Shown: in pieces, positions 1 through 8,068 of the stretch
How the letters are laid out: each line of letters begins with the position of its first letter
Position numbering within the stretch: the stretch's first letter is position 1
NCBI RefSeq assembly: GCF_003323735.1
Contig: NZ_QOIM01000042.1
Location: forward strand, 620,001-684,000
Direction of reading: 5' to 3'
Length of the DNA: 64,000 nt
DNA from: Streptomyces reniochalinae
GTDB lineage: Bacteria > Actinomycetota > Actinomycetes > Streptomycetales > Streptomycetaceae
Made by a program: the position numbers and the translations under genes
The notes under the pieces: model-generated
Database searches by the model: none
Seen by the model: only the letters and a program-made list of their open reading frames with translations
Told to the model about the DNA's origin: nothing

Positions 1-1305
1 GATCTTGCACACGTTCGCCGCCTCATCCAAGACGCTCAACAGCGGCGGGTCGAGGCGTCCGCCGTCGCATTCGGCTTGGATGACGGCCGCCCGCATCACC
101 GCGTCAGCGGCGGCGGCGATGATCGCCGAGGCCGATCCGCCGCCGTCCTTGGAGAGCAGATAGAGCGTGTCGCGGCTGGAGGAGAACGCCTCCGGCTTGA
201 ACTCCCGTAGCTGCGACGTGCGGTGGGGCGGGGTGACCCAGGCGGCGATGCGTGGGTCGAGCAAACATGCCGCGTACTGTCGCGCGTTCTCGAAGATGCC
301 GTCCCGCGTCTCGACGGCTCCGGCGACGGTGCCCTGGAGCTGGGCGGCGACGGCGTCCAGTCCCGCGTCGGTGAGCAGGTCGATCGGGGTGCGGTCGGCA
401 GGGGAGGCGAGCCAGGCGGTCACCTCGGTCACCGGCCGCCCGCCCCGCGCCGCCGCGAGGAAGAGCGCGGTGAGGGTGTTGGCGGCGGCCGTCGACCAGA
501 AGTCCCCCGCGGTGGACTCGTCAATGGAGGCGGTGACGAAATGCTGCGCCAGACGGCGGGCCCCGGTCAGGTCGTGGGCATCGGAGAGGATGTCCCACCA
601 CATCGTCTGCTCGGCGTGCGCGATCTGCTGAGGGTCCAGCGTCCATACGGTGCCCACCTTGGCGCGCTCGTCGAGCGTCGCGGTGTAGGCGTCGTTGGCC
701 GCTTTGTTGGAGGTCAGCAGGACCGCGCCGGGTGCGCGGAGGATCGCGGGGATCGCGAGGCCGGAGGTCTTGCCGGAGCGGGGCGCCATGATGGCCAGGA
801 GGACGTCCTCCCAGGAGGAACGAACCTCCGCCGAGCCGGGCTTCAACGAGCCGAGCAGCACCCCGCGGTCATCGGGAGCGATATCCGCCGGTTTGCTGCC
901 GGTGAGGCTGGGGCGCAGGCCGGTGGCCTTGACGGCGGCCTTCTTCGGCAGCAGGTCACCCAGATCGCGGTGGTCGGCGAGGCCCTGCTTGTTGGTGCGG
1001 AAGCGCAGCCACAGCTTCGCGCCGAGCACGGCGGCCGTGAGCAGGAGCACGGCGGGGACGGCGTAGCAGCCGGTGAGCAGGGCGGGCCGGTCGAGATGGG
1101 GCCACAGGGTCTCGGGGTGGAAGAGGGCCTGGAGTGGTTCGAGCGGAACCCACGGGCCGGAGCCGAAGGCGGTGTTGGTGAGGTTGCCGAACAGCCAGGC
1201 CAGGCTGCCGCCGCCGATACCGAGGGCGGCGATGCCGAGCAGGAGATAGAGCAGGACGTCCGTACCGGTGGTGGTCGAGGGCGTCCTGGTACGCGCAGCA
1301 GACAA
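1..1305 (-). CDS. VirD4/TraG-family type IV coupling ATPase (3' part off the window)
   Basis: Predicted inner-membrane coupling protein that recruits the relaxosome and feeds DNA to the conjugation channel. Two hydrophobic segments lie near residues 17-40 and 77-99. A Walker A motif (APRSGKTS) follows at about residue 174, and a Walker B-like LSVLDEAANV sits at the window edge, so the C-terminal part is missing. It is the last visible gene of the conjugation operon, 84 bp downstream of a small gene. The start is a problem: the best Shine-Dalgarno (AGGAG) and ATG (1376) read in a different frame from the clearly coding one. The TTG at 1305 is the first usable start in the good frame. A one-base deletion in a C run near 1355 would explain this, giving a true start at 1376. 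Family assignment is confident; the 5' end is not. Confidence 0.85.
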   Translation of the reverse strand, partial: MSAARTRTPSTTTGTDVLLYLLLGIAALGIGGGSLAWLFGNLTNTAFGSGPWVPLEPLQALFHPETLWPHLDRPALLTGCYAVPAVLLLTAAVLGAKLWLRFRTNKQGLADHRDLGDLLPKKAAVKATGLRPSLTGSKPADIAPDDRGVLLGSLKPGSAEVRSSWEDVLLAIMAPRSGKTSGLAIPAILRAPGAVLLTSNKAANDAYTATLDERAKVGTVWTLDPQQIAHAEQTMWWDILSDAHDLTGARRLAQHFVTASIDESTAGDFWSTAAANTLTALFLAAARGGRPVTEVTAWLASPADRTPIDLLTDAGLDAVAAQLQGTVAGAVETRDGIFENARQYAACLLDPRIAAWVTPPHRTSQLREFKPEAFSSSRDTLYLLSKDGGGSASAIIAAAADAVMRAAVIQAECDGGRLDPPLLSVLDEAANVCKI

Positions 1306-1389
1306 GACGAGATCCAGGAACGTGCGGAAGCGGCGAGGAGGGCGCGGAGGGAGGGGAAGGCTCTGGAAGTGGTCATGGGAGAGGGGCTC

Positions 1390-1872
1390 CTAGCGGTGGT
1401 GGCGGGGCTGTGGGGCGTGCTCGGGGCGTACCGGCGCGGCGGGCGGCCCCGGTACGGCGGAGGTCGGGCTTGCGGGACCGGGACGTTGCGGGGCCGTGGC
1501 GTAGTAGCGGGCGACCTGGGCCTGCCAGCGCGGCTCCGGGAGCGGGCCGAGCGCCCGCATCTCGTCGCTGGCGCCGTGCAGCTCGTCGCTGAGATCGGTG
1601 AGCGTGGCGGCGGCGTCCTCGAACCGGCAGGCCAGCTCGAAGCCCTCGTCGGTCCCGCACGCCCTGGACTCTTCGACGGCGGCCTCGAAGAACTGGCCGA
1701 GCCGTGCGAGCACGCCGTCGGCTTCGTCCAGCACGTGCTCGGTCGCCTCGGCGGCCTGGTCGTAGGTCTCGGCACCGGTGAGCCGGTCGGTGAGATGGAG
1801 GATCTGGTGCCCGTAGGTGCGCTTGCCCTCCGGATCGGTGGGCGTACGCGTCACATGGGGGTCGAGTGGCAC
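1390..1872 (-). CDS. Conserved small protein of the conjugation operon, unknown function
   Basis: This 160-residue soluble protein starts at GTG 1872 behind a strong GGGAGG ribosome site. It is predominantly acidic and helical (runs rich in Glu, Ala and Leu around residues 30-115) with a Pro/Ala-rich tail after about residue 135. No signal peptide, membrane segment or catalytic motif is visible. It sits between another small gene and the coupling-protein gene, 13 bp from the former, so it is probably co-transcribed and accessory to transfer. I do not recognise a named family. A long antisense frame over it has poor codon character and was discounted. Confidence 0.72.
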   Translation of the reverse strand: MPLDPHVTRTPTDPEGKRTYGHQILHLTDRLTGAETYDQAAEATEHVLDEADGVLARLGQFFEAAVEESRACGTDEGFELACRFEDAAATLTDLSDELHGASDEMRALGPLPEPRWQAQVARYYATAPQRPGPASPTSAVPGPPAAPVRPEHAPQPRHHR

Positions 1873-1885
1873 GGGACCTCCCTGC

Positions 1886-2383
1886 TCAGAAGTGGGGGTT
1901 CTCGCTGGGACGGTCGGCCTCACCGGCGGCCTCCAGCAGCTCGGGCAGATCCGACGGGTCGGCGTCCCTGTTGTCGATCCACCACCCGGCCCGGGTCAGC
2001 GGCCGTACGGCCTCCTCGATGGCCTCCCACTCGGCCTCGTCCATCCCGCCTTCGAGAACGAGGCCGGTGTACGCGGACGCCACGAGCTGGTGGCGGCAGC
2101 GCGTCGCCCAGCCGACCGCGCGCTCGCTGCCATCCAGCGGCGGCATCCGGTACTGCTCGGCCCACTCCTCGGCCTTGGCCGCCTCCTCGGCACGCTTCTT
2201 CGCCAGCCACTCGGCCTTCGACTCGGAGTCCTCCTCGCGGGAGGCACGCCAGCACTCGGAGCAGTCACGGGAAGCGAGCCAGCGCGCATAGCCGGCACGC
2301 CGGTCGGCCGCGCGGGCGGAGAGGTCGGCCTCGGTGGTGTGTCCGCAGGCGTGGTCGATGGACCAGATCTTCTTCACGGCCAT
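1886..2383 (-). CDS. Conserved small cysteine-containing protein of the conjugation operon
   Basis: This 165-residue protein has an ATG start at 2383 with GGAG eight bases upstream. The N-terminus carries a His/Cys pair (DHACGH) near residue 12 and a second pair (DCSEC) near residue 40, which could bind a metal ion. A charged Lys/Glu-rich helical stretch follows at about residues 48-75. The C-terminal half ends in an acidic segment. It has no membrane segment. Orientation and 13-bp spacing to the next gene place it in the conjugation operon. Its function is unknown; a small zinc-binding accessory protein is an inference from the Cys/His arrangement only. Confidence 0.75.
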   Translation of the reverse strand: MAVKKIWSIDHACGHTTEADLSARAADRRAGYARWLASRDCSECWRASREEDSESKAEWLAKKRAEEAAKAEEWAEQYRMPPLDGSERAVGWATRCRHQLVASAYTGLVLEGGMDEAEWEAIEEAVRPLTRAGWWIDNRDADPSDLPELLEAAGEADRPSENPHF

Positions 2384-2419
2384 GGGTCAAGCTCCGTTCG
2401 GGGTCGCGGGGTTGCGGGA

Positions 2420-3637
2420 TCAGCGGGTGTGTCGCGGGTGGGGTGGTGCGGCCGGTGGGCGGACCGCCTCTGTGGTTGGTGGCTTCGGGGAGGCGGGTGG
2501 TCGGTGAGGTGAGGAGGCCATAGCTGCGCGGGACCGTGCGGTGTGCGTCACCGGCAGCCACGTATGGCGTTCAAGGAGCGGGACCTCGGCAAGGGGCGTA
2601 GCGTCTTCCGGGGTGGTGTCCGGCATGTCGTCCATCTCCAGCGCAGCACGGTGGAGTTGGTCACCCAGGAAAGAGACGTGGTGCGCGATGCTGCGCAGAT
2701 GCAGGGCCAGCTCCCGGCCGTCGGCCGAGTCGAGCCGGTCGCACCAGGCGGCAGCCGTGTCGATGAACTGCTCCAGGTCACCGATCGCGCCGGTCTGTTC
2801 GTCCAGAGCCTGCAGCAGCCGGTCAGACACGTCAGAGGGGTGGCGCAGCTCGTGCAGCTCGGCGGTCAGGGCAGGCAGGGACTGACCAGGAACGGGCTTC
2901 TGCACTTCCGCGTCGTCCAGTGCCAAGGCGGGCGGCGGTACGACAGCGCGGGGATCGGCGGCGACCGACAGGCCCGCGTCCTGGAACTCGTGCGTGGCGG
3001 CGACCACCGCCTCGACGGCTGAGTTGTGAGGGATACCGGACGGCAGCAGGTACACATCCAGCCGGGCGTTGTACGCGAAGTGGTGCTTGCGCAGGACCTC
3101 GTCGAGGAAGGGGCGGTCATCGGCGACAGCAGCGGCGACACCGAATTCGGGGATAGAACCGAAGGCGACATCGGGTTCAAGTTCCAGGGACACAGGAACG
3201 TTTCTCCTAGCGGTGGTGCGCGGGCTGCCGGTACACGGCCGGGCTGGGCGGTACGTGCTCTCGATCAGCGGGCCGGACCGCGCGGGGGCGGTGCCCGTGC
3301 GGGTGGGCGAGACGGCGGTTGCCGCCTGGGCCCTTCGCTGCTGGGCGGAGGCCGCCGCGAGGGACGGCTCCTGCGGTCGCTCGCCGGGGAGAAGGTCGTA
3401 GGCGGCATCGGCATGGACGTTCTGGCGCGCGGCCCGCAGCGATTGCACCGCGAGTTGGGTGCGGCGTACCGGGTCGCGGCCGGGCTCGGTCAGGGCGTAG
3501 AGGTGGCTGTCGGGGAGGGGGTCCAAGCCGACCCGGCGGAGCAGGTGGTCGGTGACGTGGTGTTCGTGGGAGGGGGCGGCCACGACGCCGGCATCGGGGT
3601 GGTGGCCGATGGTGATGTGCGGAGCTGCTTCCGCCAC
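2420..3637 (-). CDS. Conserved hypothetical protein of the conjugation operon, possibly two joined cistrons
   Basis: This is a single open frame of 405 residues. The first ~145 residues include a Pro/Ala/Arg-rich linker (about 95-145). The remaining ~255 residues begin with a GTG at 3193 that has a good AGGAG ten bases upstream, so an independent 257-residue product could start there. The second part contains an acidic globular stretch with DDRPFLDEVL and a helical region around residues 265-350, then a low-complexity Pro/Thr tail. No membrane segment or catalytic motif is recognised. It lies between other small conjugation-operon genes. Function unknown; either one fused protein or two translationally coupled ones is possible. 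Confidence 0.68.
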   Translation of the reverse strand: MAEAAPHITIGHHPDAGVVAAPSHEHHVTDHLLRRVGLDPLPDSHLYALTEPGRDPVRRTQLAVQSLRAARQNVHADAAYDLLPGERPQEPSLAAASAQQRRAQAATAVSPTRTGTAPARSGPLIESTYRPARPCTGSPRTTARRNVPVSLELEPDVAFGSIPEFGVAAAVADDRPFLDEVLRKHHFAYNARLDVYLLPSGIPHNSAVEAVVAATHEFQDAGLSVAADPRAVVPPPALALDDAEVQKPVPGQSLPALTAELHELRHPSDVSDRLLQALDEQTGAIGDLEQFIDTAAAWCDRLDSADGRELALHLRSIAHHVSFLGDQLHRAALEMDDMPDTTPEDATPLAEVPLLERHTWLPVTHTARSRAAMASSPHRPPASPKPPTTEAVRPPAAPPHPRHTR

Positions 3638-3721
3638 GAGAGCTGCACCTCGCAGAATCGGGGATGTGCGGGTGGCGAGGATCCGCCCGGGATCGGGGTT
3701 TGGTGGTGCCGGAGATTTTCG

Positions 3722-4387
3722 CTAGCGCCTCCGGTGCGTCCTCTCGGGCCCGGACGGCGCGGCGGTCGAAGGTCCGGGCGTGGTCGGTGAAGCGGTGGGT
3801 GCGGCTGTGGTGGTGGAGCGGGCGCGGGCGGCCTCGGCCTGAGTCGTCCAGCCGCGACCGGCGCCTGTACGCGCGCGGGTTGCCTGGTCGATCTCGACCA
3901 GGACGTCGGCGTTGTCGGCGAAGGTGATGGCGTAGTGCCAGCCCTCGGCGTTGCGCAGGATCTGTGACCTGTGCCGGAACTCGGCGCTCTTGGGGTGGTC
4001 GGGCAGGACCATCTCTTCCGCGTACTCCCAGGCAGCGCGCTCCTGGCGGCCCCCTTCGACCGCTTCGTGCAGGGCGGTGAGCTGGGACCTGCGGCGCCGG
4101 ATGGTCTCGAAGCCGGGGTTCCCGTAGTCCTGGTGGAGGGCGCGGAAGTCCTCCTCGGCCTGGGCGAGCAGTTCGGGCCCATGGTCGAGGAAGGGCTCGA
4201 AGGCGGCCCATGCTTCGGCGTCCCGCTGGTGCTGGCGGGTGTCGTACCGCTCATCGAGGGGTTCGAAGTCGTCGCCGCACAGGCTGTCGGAGACGGCGTC
4301 CCAGTCCTCCAGCGCCTTGCGCCCGCGTCCGGCGGCCTCGGGGAGTGCGGCGAGGAGAGACTCGCGGGTGGTCGGATCGAGAGGCAT
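3722..4387 (-). CDS. Conserved hypothetical protein of the conjugation operon
   Basis: This 221-residue, acidic, mainly helical protein starts at ATG 4387 behind a strong AAGGAG. Residues 1-150 are rich in Glu, Asp and Trp/Phe with coiled-coil-like spacing (for example around residues 55-110). The last ~40 residues are Thr/Pro/Ala-rich and probably disordered. There is no signal peptide or membrane span. It lies about 80 bp downstream of the VirB4 ATPase gene in the same direction. No named family is recognised, and a cytosolic accessory role in transfer is inferred only from context. Confidence 0.75.
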   Translation of the reverse strand: MPLDPTTRESLLAALPEAAGRGRKALEDWDAVSDSLCGDDFEPLDERYDTRQHQRDAEAWAAFEPFLDHGPELLAQAEEDFRALHQDYGNPGFETIRRRRSQLTALHEAVEGGRQERAAWEYAEEMVLPDHPKSAEFRHRSQILRNAEGWHYAITFADNADVLVEIDQATRARTGAGRGWTTQAEAARARSTTTAAPTASPTTPGPSTAAPSGPERTHRRR

Positions 4388-4466
4388 CGTGTGCTCCTTC
4401 GCAAGGTCGGGGGCGGGCGGTGCCGAACCCGGTACCCGGCACCGCCCGCCTTGGCGTTCTGGCTGG

Positions 4467-5975
4467 TCAGCCGTGCATGCGGGCGTCGGTATCGAACAGT
4501 TCGCGCTCGCGCGGGTGGAGCAGGTGCTGGGTGATGAAGCTTCGGCCCGCGACTTTCCACAGGCCGCGTCCCTTGGTGAGGGCGGAGACGGCCTGGGCCT
4601 CGACACCGGTCATCCCCAGCAGGGATGAGGCGGCGGCCAGTTGGTCGGCTTCCTGGCGGTAGATGATCCGTGTGGAGCAGTCGGTGAGCAGGCCCTCGGC
4701 CAGAGCGCGGCCCCGGGAGCCCGCGTCGCCTGCGGTCAGCAGATCGCTCAACCTGTGGATGACCATCAGGTTCGCGATGCCGAGCCCCCGCGAGAGCTTC
4801 CACTGGGACTGCATGCGCTCCAGCAGCGCGACGTGCCGCATGACACGCCAGGCTTCGTCGTAGATCACCCACCGCCGACCGGCGTCGGGGTCGGCGAGCG
4901 CGGACTCCATCCACGCGGACGCGCACGTCATCGCCAGCACGAGCGCGGTGTCGTCCCCCGCGCCGCCCAGACGGGAGAGGTCGATGGACAGCATCGGAGC
5001 GCCCGGGTCGAAGGCGACGGTCGACTCCGCATCGAACATCCCCGCCAGGTCCCCGTGCACCATGCGCCGCAGGGCGTGGGCGAGATCCTCGGCGGCAGTC
5101 CCGAGACGGCCGGATGGCTCGCCGAGTGCGGCGTCGAGCTGGTCCGGCGAGCCGAGGACGTGCGCGATCTGCCCCAGCAGCGGCGTGCTCCCGCCAGCCT
5201 CGGCGTGTGCGACGACCTCGTCGAGGGCGACGTCGAGCGCGGTGTGCTCCATGGGATGCAGCTCACGCCGCAGCACCGTCTTCGCCAGCGAACCGAGGAG
5301 GAGCAGGCGGCGCTTGCGGACCTCACCGCGCCAGTCCTCCTCGCTGGTCCCGCTCGGCCGCGCGGGGGCATCCAACGGATTGAGACGTCCGGGCAGGCCA
5401 GGCCCCAGCGCGATGGTCTGGCCGCCCAACTCCCTTGCGACGACGGTCCACTCGCCCTTCGGATCGCAGGGGACGTAGATCTTGTATCCGAAGGCGACGG
5501 CCCGTACGGCGAGGGACTTGGCCACAGCGGACTTGCCCATCCCGATGACCCCGGCCAACAAAATGTTGGGGTTGGTGAACCCATCGAGGCGCCCGTAGAG
5601 CGAGAACGGGTCGTAGCAGAACGCGGCCTCCGCGTGGACATCGCGGCCGATGTAGATGCCCTGGGCGCCCAGGCCGCCTTCGGCCAGGAACGGGTAGGCG
5701 CCGGAGGCCGTCGCGGTCGTCATGCGATGGGCGGGGAGCTTGAGGCTGCCGCCGCGGGCGGAGGCGGGACCGGGACGTCCGGCTGCGGGGTAGGTGGCCC
5801 GCAGGTCGGGATCGAGGCCGGAGGGTGTGGCACGGGTTTCGGGGCGGTTGGCGTTCCGGGCCTGGTCGCGGGCGCTGGCGAGGTGGGCCCGCGCGGTGCG
5901 CGAGGTGTGGCGGTCGCTCTTGGCCGGGACGAATAGTGGGCTGGCGGTGGCGCGGGTGGGTATCGAGGGGGGCAT
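4467..5975 (-). CDS. VirB4-like conjugation ATPase (ATPase-domain half)
   Basis: Predicted 502-residue cytoplasmic ATPase that would power pilus or channel assembly. The Walker A motif GVIGMGKSA lies near residues 143-151. A Walker B with WVIYDEAWRVM falls in the second half, and a downstream QADQLAA/TDCSTRIIY region resembles the VirB4/TraC motor core. The start is ATG 5975 with AGGAG ten bases upstream. The first ~85 residues are low-complexity and Arg/Ala/Pro-rich. The usual VirB4 N-terminal domain is absent here; its equivalent seems to be encoded two genes upstream (6502..7974), so VirB4 looks split into two polypeptides. The spacing to the upstream 151-residue gene is about 20 bp, indicating one operon. 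Confidence 0.9.
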   Translation of the reverse strand: MPPSIPTRATASPLFVPAKSDRHTSRTARAHLASARDQARNANRPETRATPSGLDPDLRATYPAAGRPGPASARGGSLKLPAHRMTTATASGAYPFLAEGGLGAQGIYIGRDVHAEAAFCYDPFSLYGRLDGFTNPNILLAGVIGMGKSAVAKSLAVRAVAFGYKIYVPCDPKGEWTVVARELGGQTIALGPGLPGRLNPLDAPARPSGTSEEDWRGEVRKRRLLLLGSLAKTVLRRELHPMEHTALDVALDEVVAHAEAGGSTPLLGQIAHVLGSPDQLDAALGEPSGRLGTAAEDLAHALRRMVHGDLAGMFDAESTVAFDPGAPMLSIDLSRLGGAGDDTALVLAMTCASAWMESALADPDAGRRWVIYDEAWRVMRHVALLERMQSQWKLSRGLGIANLMVIHRLSDLLTAGDAGSRGRALAEGLLTDCSTRIIYRQEADQLAAASSLLGMTGVEAQAVSALTKGRGLWKVAGRSFITQHLLHPRERELFDTDARMHG

Positions 5976-5995
5976 GCGGGTGGTGCTCCTGGTGG

Positions 5996-6451
5996 TCAGT
6001 GGCGGGTGAGGCCGGTGAAGGGGTCGCGCAGATCGGCCGGGGTGTGATCCCGGCGCACCCGAGCCGAGGTGGCCAGGTGGCGCTGGCACACGGTGAGTTC
6101 GGGCGCACCCTCGGGAAGCCGGGCCCGGCACGCCTCCCGTGCCGGAGGGCGGCCGGTGTCCGGGTGCGGGGCTGAGTGGAAGGCGGCGTGGAGGTGGTCG
6201 GCGGCCTGCCACAGCCGGATCCGGCACGCCCGCAGGTGGTCGCCCTCGACGCCGGTCACGGGGGTGGTGCGGGCGGTGTGTGCGTCGAGGAGCCCGTAGA
6301 GGGCGACCAGATGCGCGTGCAGGGAGTCCAGTTCTGTACGGGAGGCGGCGACGGGTGCGTCGGGGAGGTTGATCGCCCGGTGGAAGTCGAGCGCGGCGGT
6401 GGCGAACGGCACGAAGTCCGAGGCCAGGTCGGGCAGGGGATCGGTCGGCAT
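5996..6451 (-). CDS. Small conserved protein between the two VirB4-like halves
   Basis: This 151-residue soluble protein lies between the VirB4 N-domain-like gene and the VirB4 ATPase gene. ATG 6451 is preferred over an in-frame TTG at 6481 because a GAAGG precedes it and nothing useful precedes the TTG. The sequence is helical and His-rich (LHAHLVALYGLLDAH, HLHAAFH) with a basic tail. No membrane segment or known motif is seen. The gene could encode a bridging or regulatory subunit for the split ATPase, but that is inference from its position alone. Confidence 0.72.
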   Translation of the reverse strand: MPTDPLPDLASDFVPFATAALDFHRAINLPDAPVAASRTELDSLHAHLVALYGLLDAHTARTTPVTGVEGDHLRACRIRLWQAADHLHAAFHSAPHPDTGRPPAREACRARLPEGAPELTVCQRHLATSARVRRDHTPADLRDPFTGLTRH

Positions 6452-6501
6452 GGGGAAGGGGCCTTCGGTCGAGCGCGGCAAAGGGGACTGGCGTGGGTTG
6501 G

Positions 6502-7974
6502 TTACGCCGCGAGGGCGAGGGGCAGGGTGGCGCGGGTGAAGGCTTCGGCCTGCTGCCAGGTCAGGCGGCGCAGGTCGGTCATGGTCGCCACGGCGGCAGT
6601 CTCGATCGCGGCGCAGGCGGAGTTGAGTTCGTCACCGGACTCGGCGCTGACCGTCAGCAGCCCGGTAAGGGCCACGTCCGCGTGTCCCGCGATGAGCTGG
6701 CGTTCGCGTTCCTTGACGTCGGCGTACTCGACGGCGTCCTCCTCGGAGTCGACCTGCCCCTTGCGGGCCCGCTCGGCGGCGTCCGCGATGACCGATGCCT
6801 TCTTGCGCTGGACGTCCTTGAGGGCAGAGTCCAGGCCCTTGGGGGTGTAGGTGATCGAGAGGGTGCGGCGTACCCCGGAGGTGAACAGGAGCTGGTGGAG
6901 GAACCCGGGGCTGGTCTCGGTGCGGGGCCAGTTCTCGATCCAGAAGGTGGCGTGGTGGGCGGTGTCGGTCTGGATGCGGTCGCCCTTCTCGACCAGGACC
7001 ACCGGTCCGGCGGCAGCGGGGTCGGCCTGCGGGCGTCCAGTTTCGGACCACTGGTCGAGCGCGGCGGAGGAGGCGGGGTCGTAGGCGGTCCGGATCACCG
7101 CTGCGACCTCGCCTGCGGACAGCCAGCCGCCCGGGGCGAGGCCGGCGTTGCGGGCGGACTGGTCGAAGGTGGAGGTGAGCTGGTTCAGCACGGAGAAGGC
7201 CCCCGTGAGTCCTCCACCGCCCTGGTTGATCAGGCGGCGGGCGGCCTTCATGTCGAGGGCGAGGGCGACGTATGCCTCGTGTGGCGCGGCGGCGGGCCCG
7301 GCGGCGTCCAGCAGGTCGCGGTAGATGTCCCCGGCCAGCGGGGTCTCGGTGTCCCCGTGTTCGTGCCAGTACCGGTTGAGGGCGTCCCCGCTGTCGGGGA
7401 CGGTGCGCTCCAGGACCTGGATACGGGCGACGTGTCCGGTGCGGGCGAGCGCGGCCAGGGTGCGGCCCCAGCCGGTGACGTTGGCGGACTGGGTGGCCGG
7501 GTCGAGCAGCGCGAAGGCGCGGGCGGAGACGCGGACCACGGCGGTGAGGGTTCCGGCGTGTGGGTCGTGGACCGCGCCGAAGTGACCGTTGGGCGCCGTG
7601 GCGACGCGGAGCGAGGCGGTCGTACCGGGCAGGTGGAGCTGTCCCTCCCGGCGGGGCCGGGTGGTGGGCCGGGCCAGCCACACCAACTGGCCCTTCGCGC
7701 GGCGCAGTGCGTAGCGCGCGGCGATGGGGGCCCAGTCGGCCAGCGACCGTCCCCGGTGTCGTACGAAGACGCCCGCCAGGAGCAGGGCCCACAGCGGGAG
7801 GAGCTTGAGCGCGCCGAGGACGCCGGAGGTGAGCAGGACCGTGAGCAAGAGCAGGCCGGTGACCGCGACACCGAGCGACTGCGGTACAGAGAGGCCCATA
7901 AGGACGCCACGACGTGTGCGATGGGGAAACTTCACGGTGGCCGGGCCGTCGGAGGGGGAGGTTTCGGAGAGCAT
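6502..7974 (-). CDS. SCO6880-type conjugation protein: PrgI/VirB3-like membrane part plus VirB4 N-terminal-like domain
   Basis: This 490-residue protein starts at ATG 7974. Two adjacent hydrophobic segments lie near residues 30-65, matching the short VirB3/PrgI membrane module. The C-terminal portion contains a long charged helix (AERARKGQVDSEEDAVEYAD) followed by an ADVALTGLLTVSAES/ELNSACAAIE stretch. This resembles the CagE/TrbE/VirB N-terminal domain of VirB4 proteins, but no Walker A is present. The ATPase half is encoded separately at 4467..5975. It is followed by a 151-residue gene in the same direction. The role is channel assembly at the inner membrane. Family recognition is confident; the split-VirB4 reading is inference. 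Confidence 0.85.
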   Translation of the reverse strand: MLSETSPSDGPATVKFPHRTRRGVLMGLSVPQSLGVAVTGLLLLTVLLTSGVLGALKLLPLWALLLAGVFVRHRGRSLADWAPIAARYALRRAKGQLVWLARPTTRPRREGQLHLPGTTASLRVATAPNGHFGAVHDPHAGTLTAVVRVSARAFALLDPATQSANVTGWGRTLAALARTGHVARIQVLERTVPDSGDALNRYWHEHGDTETPLAGDIYRDLLDAAGPAAAPHEAYVALALDMKAARRLINQGGGGLTGAFSVLNQLTSTFDQSARNAGLAPGGWLSAGEVAAVIRTAYDPASSAALDQWSETGRPQADPAAAGPVVLVEKGDRIQTDTAHHATFWIENWPRTETSPGFLHQLLFTSGVRRTLSITYTPKGLDSALKDVQRKKASVIADAAERARKGQVDSEEDAVEYADVKERERQLIAGHADVALTGLLTVSAESGDELNSACAAIETAAVATMTDLRRLTWQQAEAFTRATLPLALAA

Positions 7975-8068
7975 GGGCAGAGCCGTCCTTGAAAGCAGAG
8001 GCGAAGAGGGAAGAAGGACGGGGGCGGGCGGCCGGGCGGGCCTGAGCCCGCCCCCGTCAGAGGTGGCT

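Noticed and set aside
223..2523. Long plus-strand open frame (766 codons) over the conjugation operon
   Set aside because: It runs antisense to genes with good ribosome sites, has Gly/Arg-rich composition typical of high-GC shadows, and lacks domain features.
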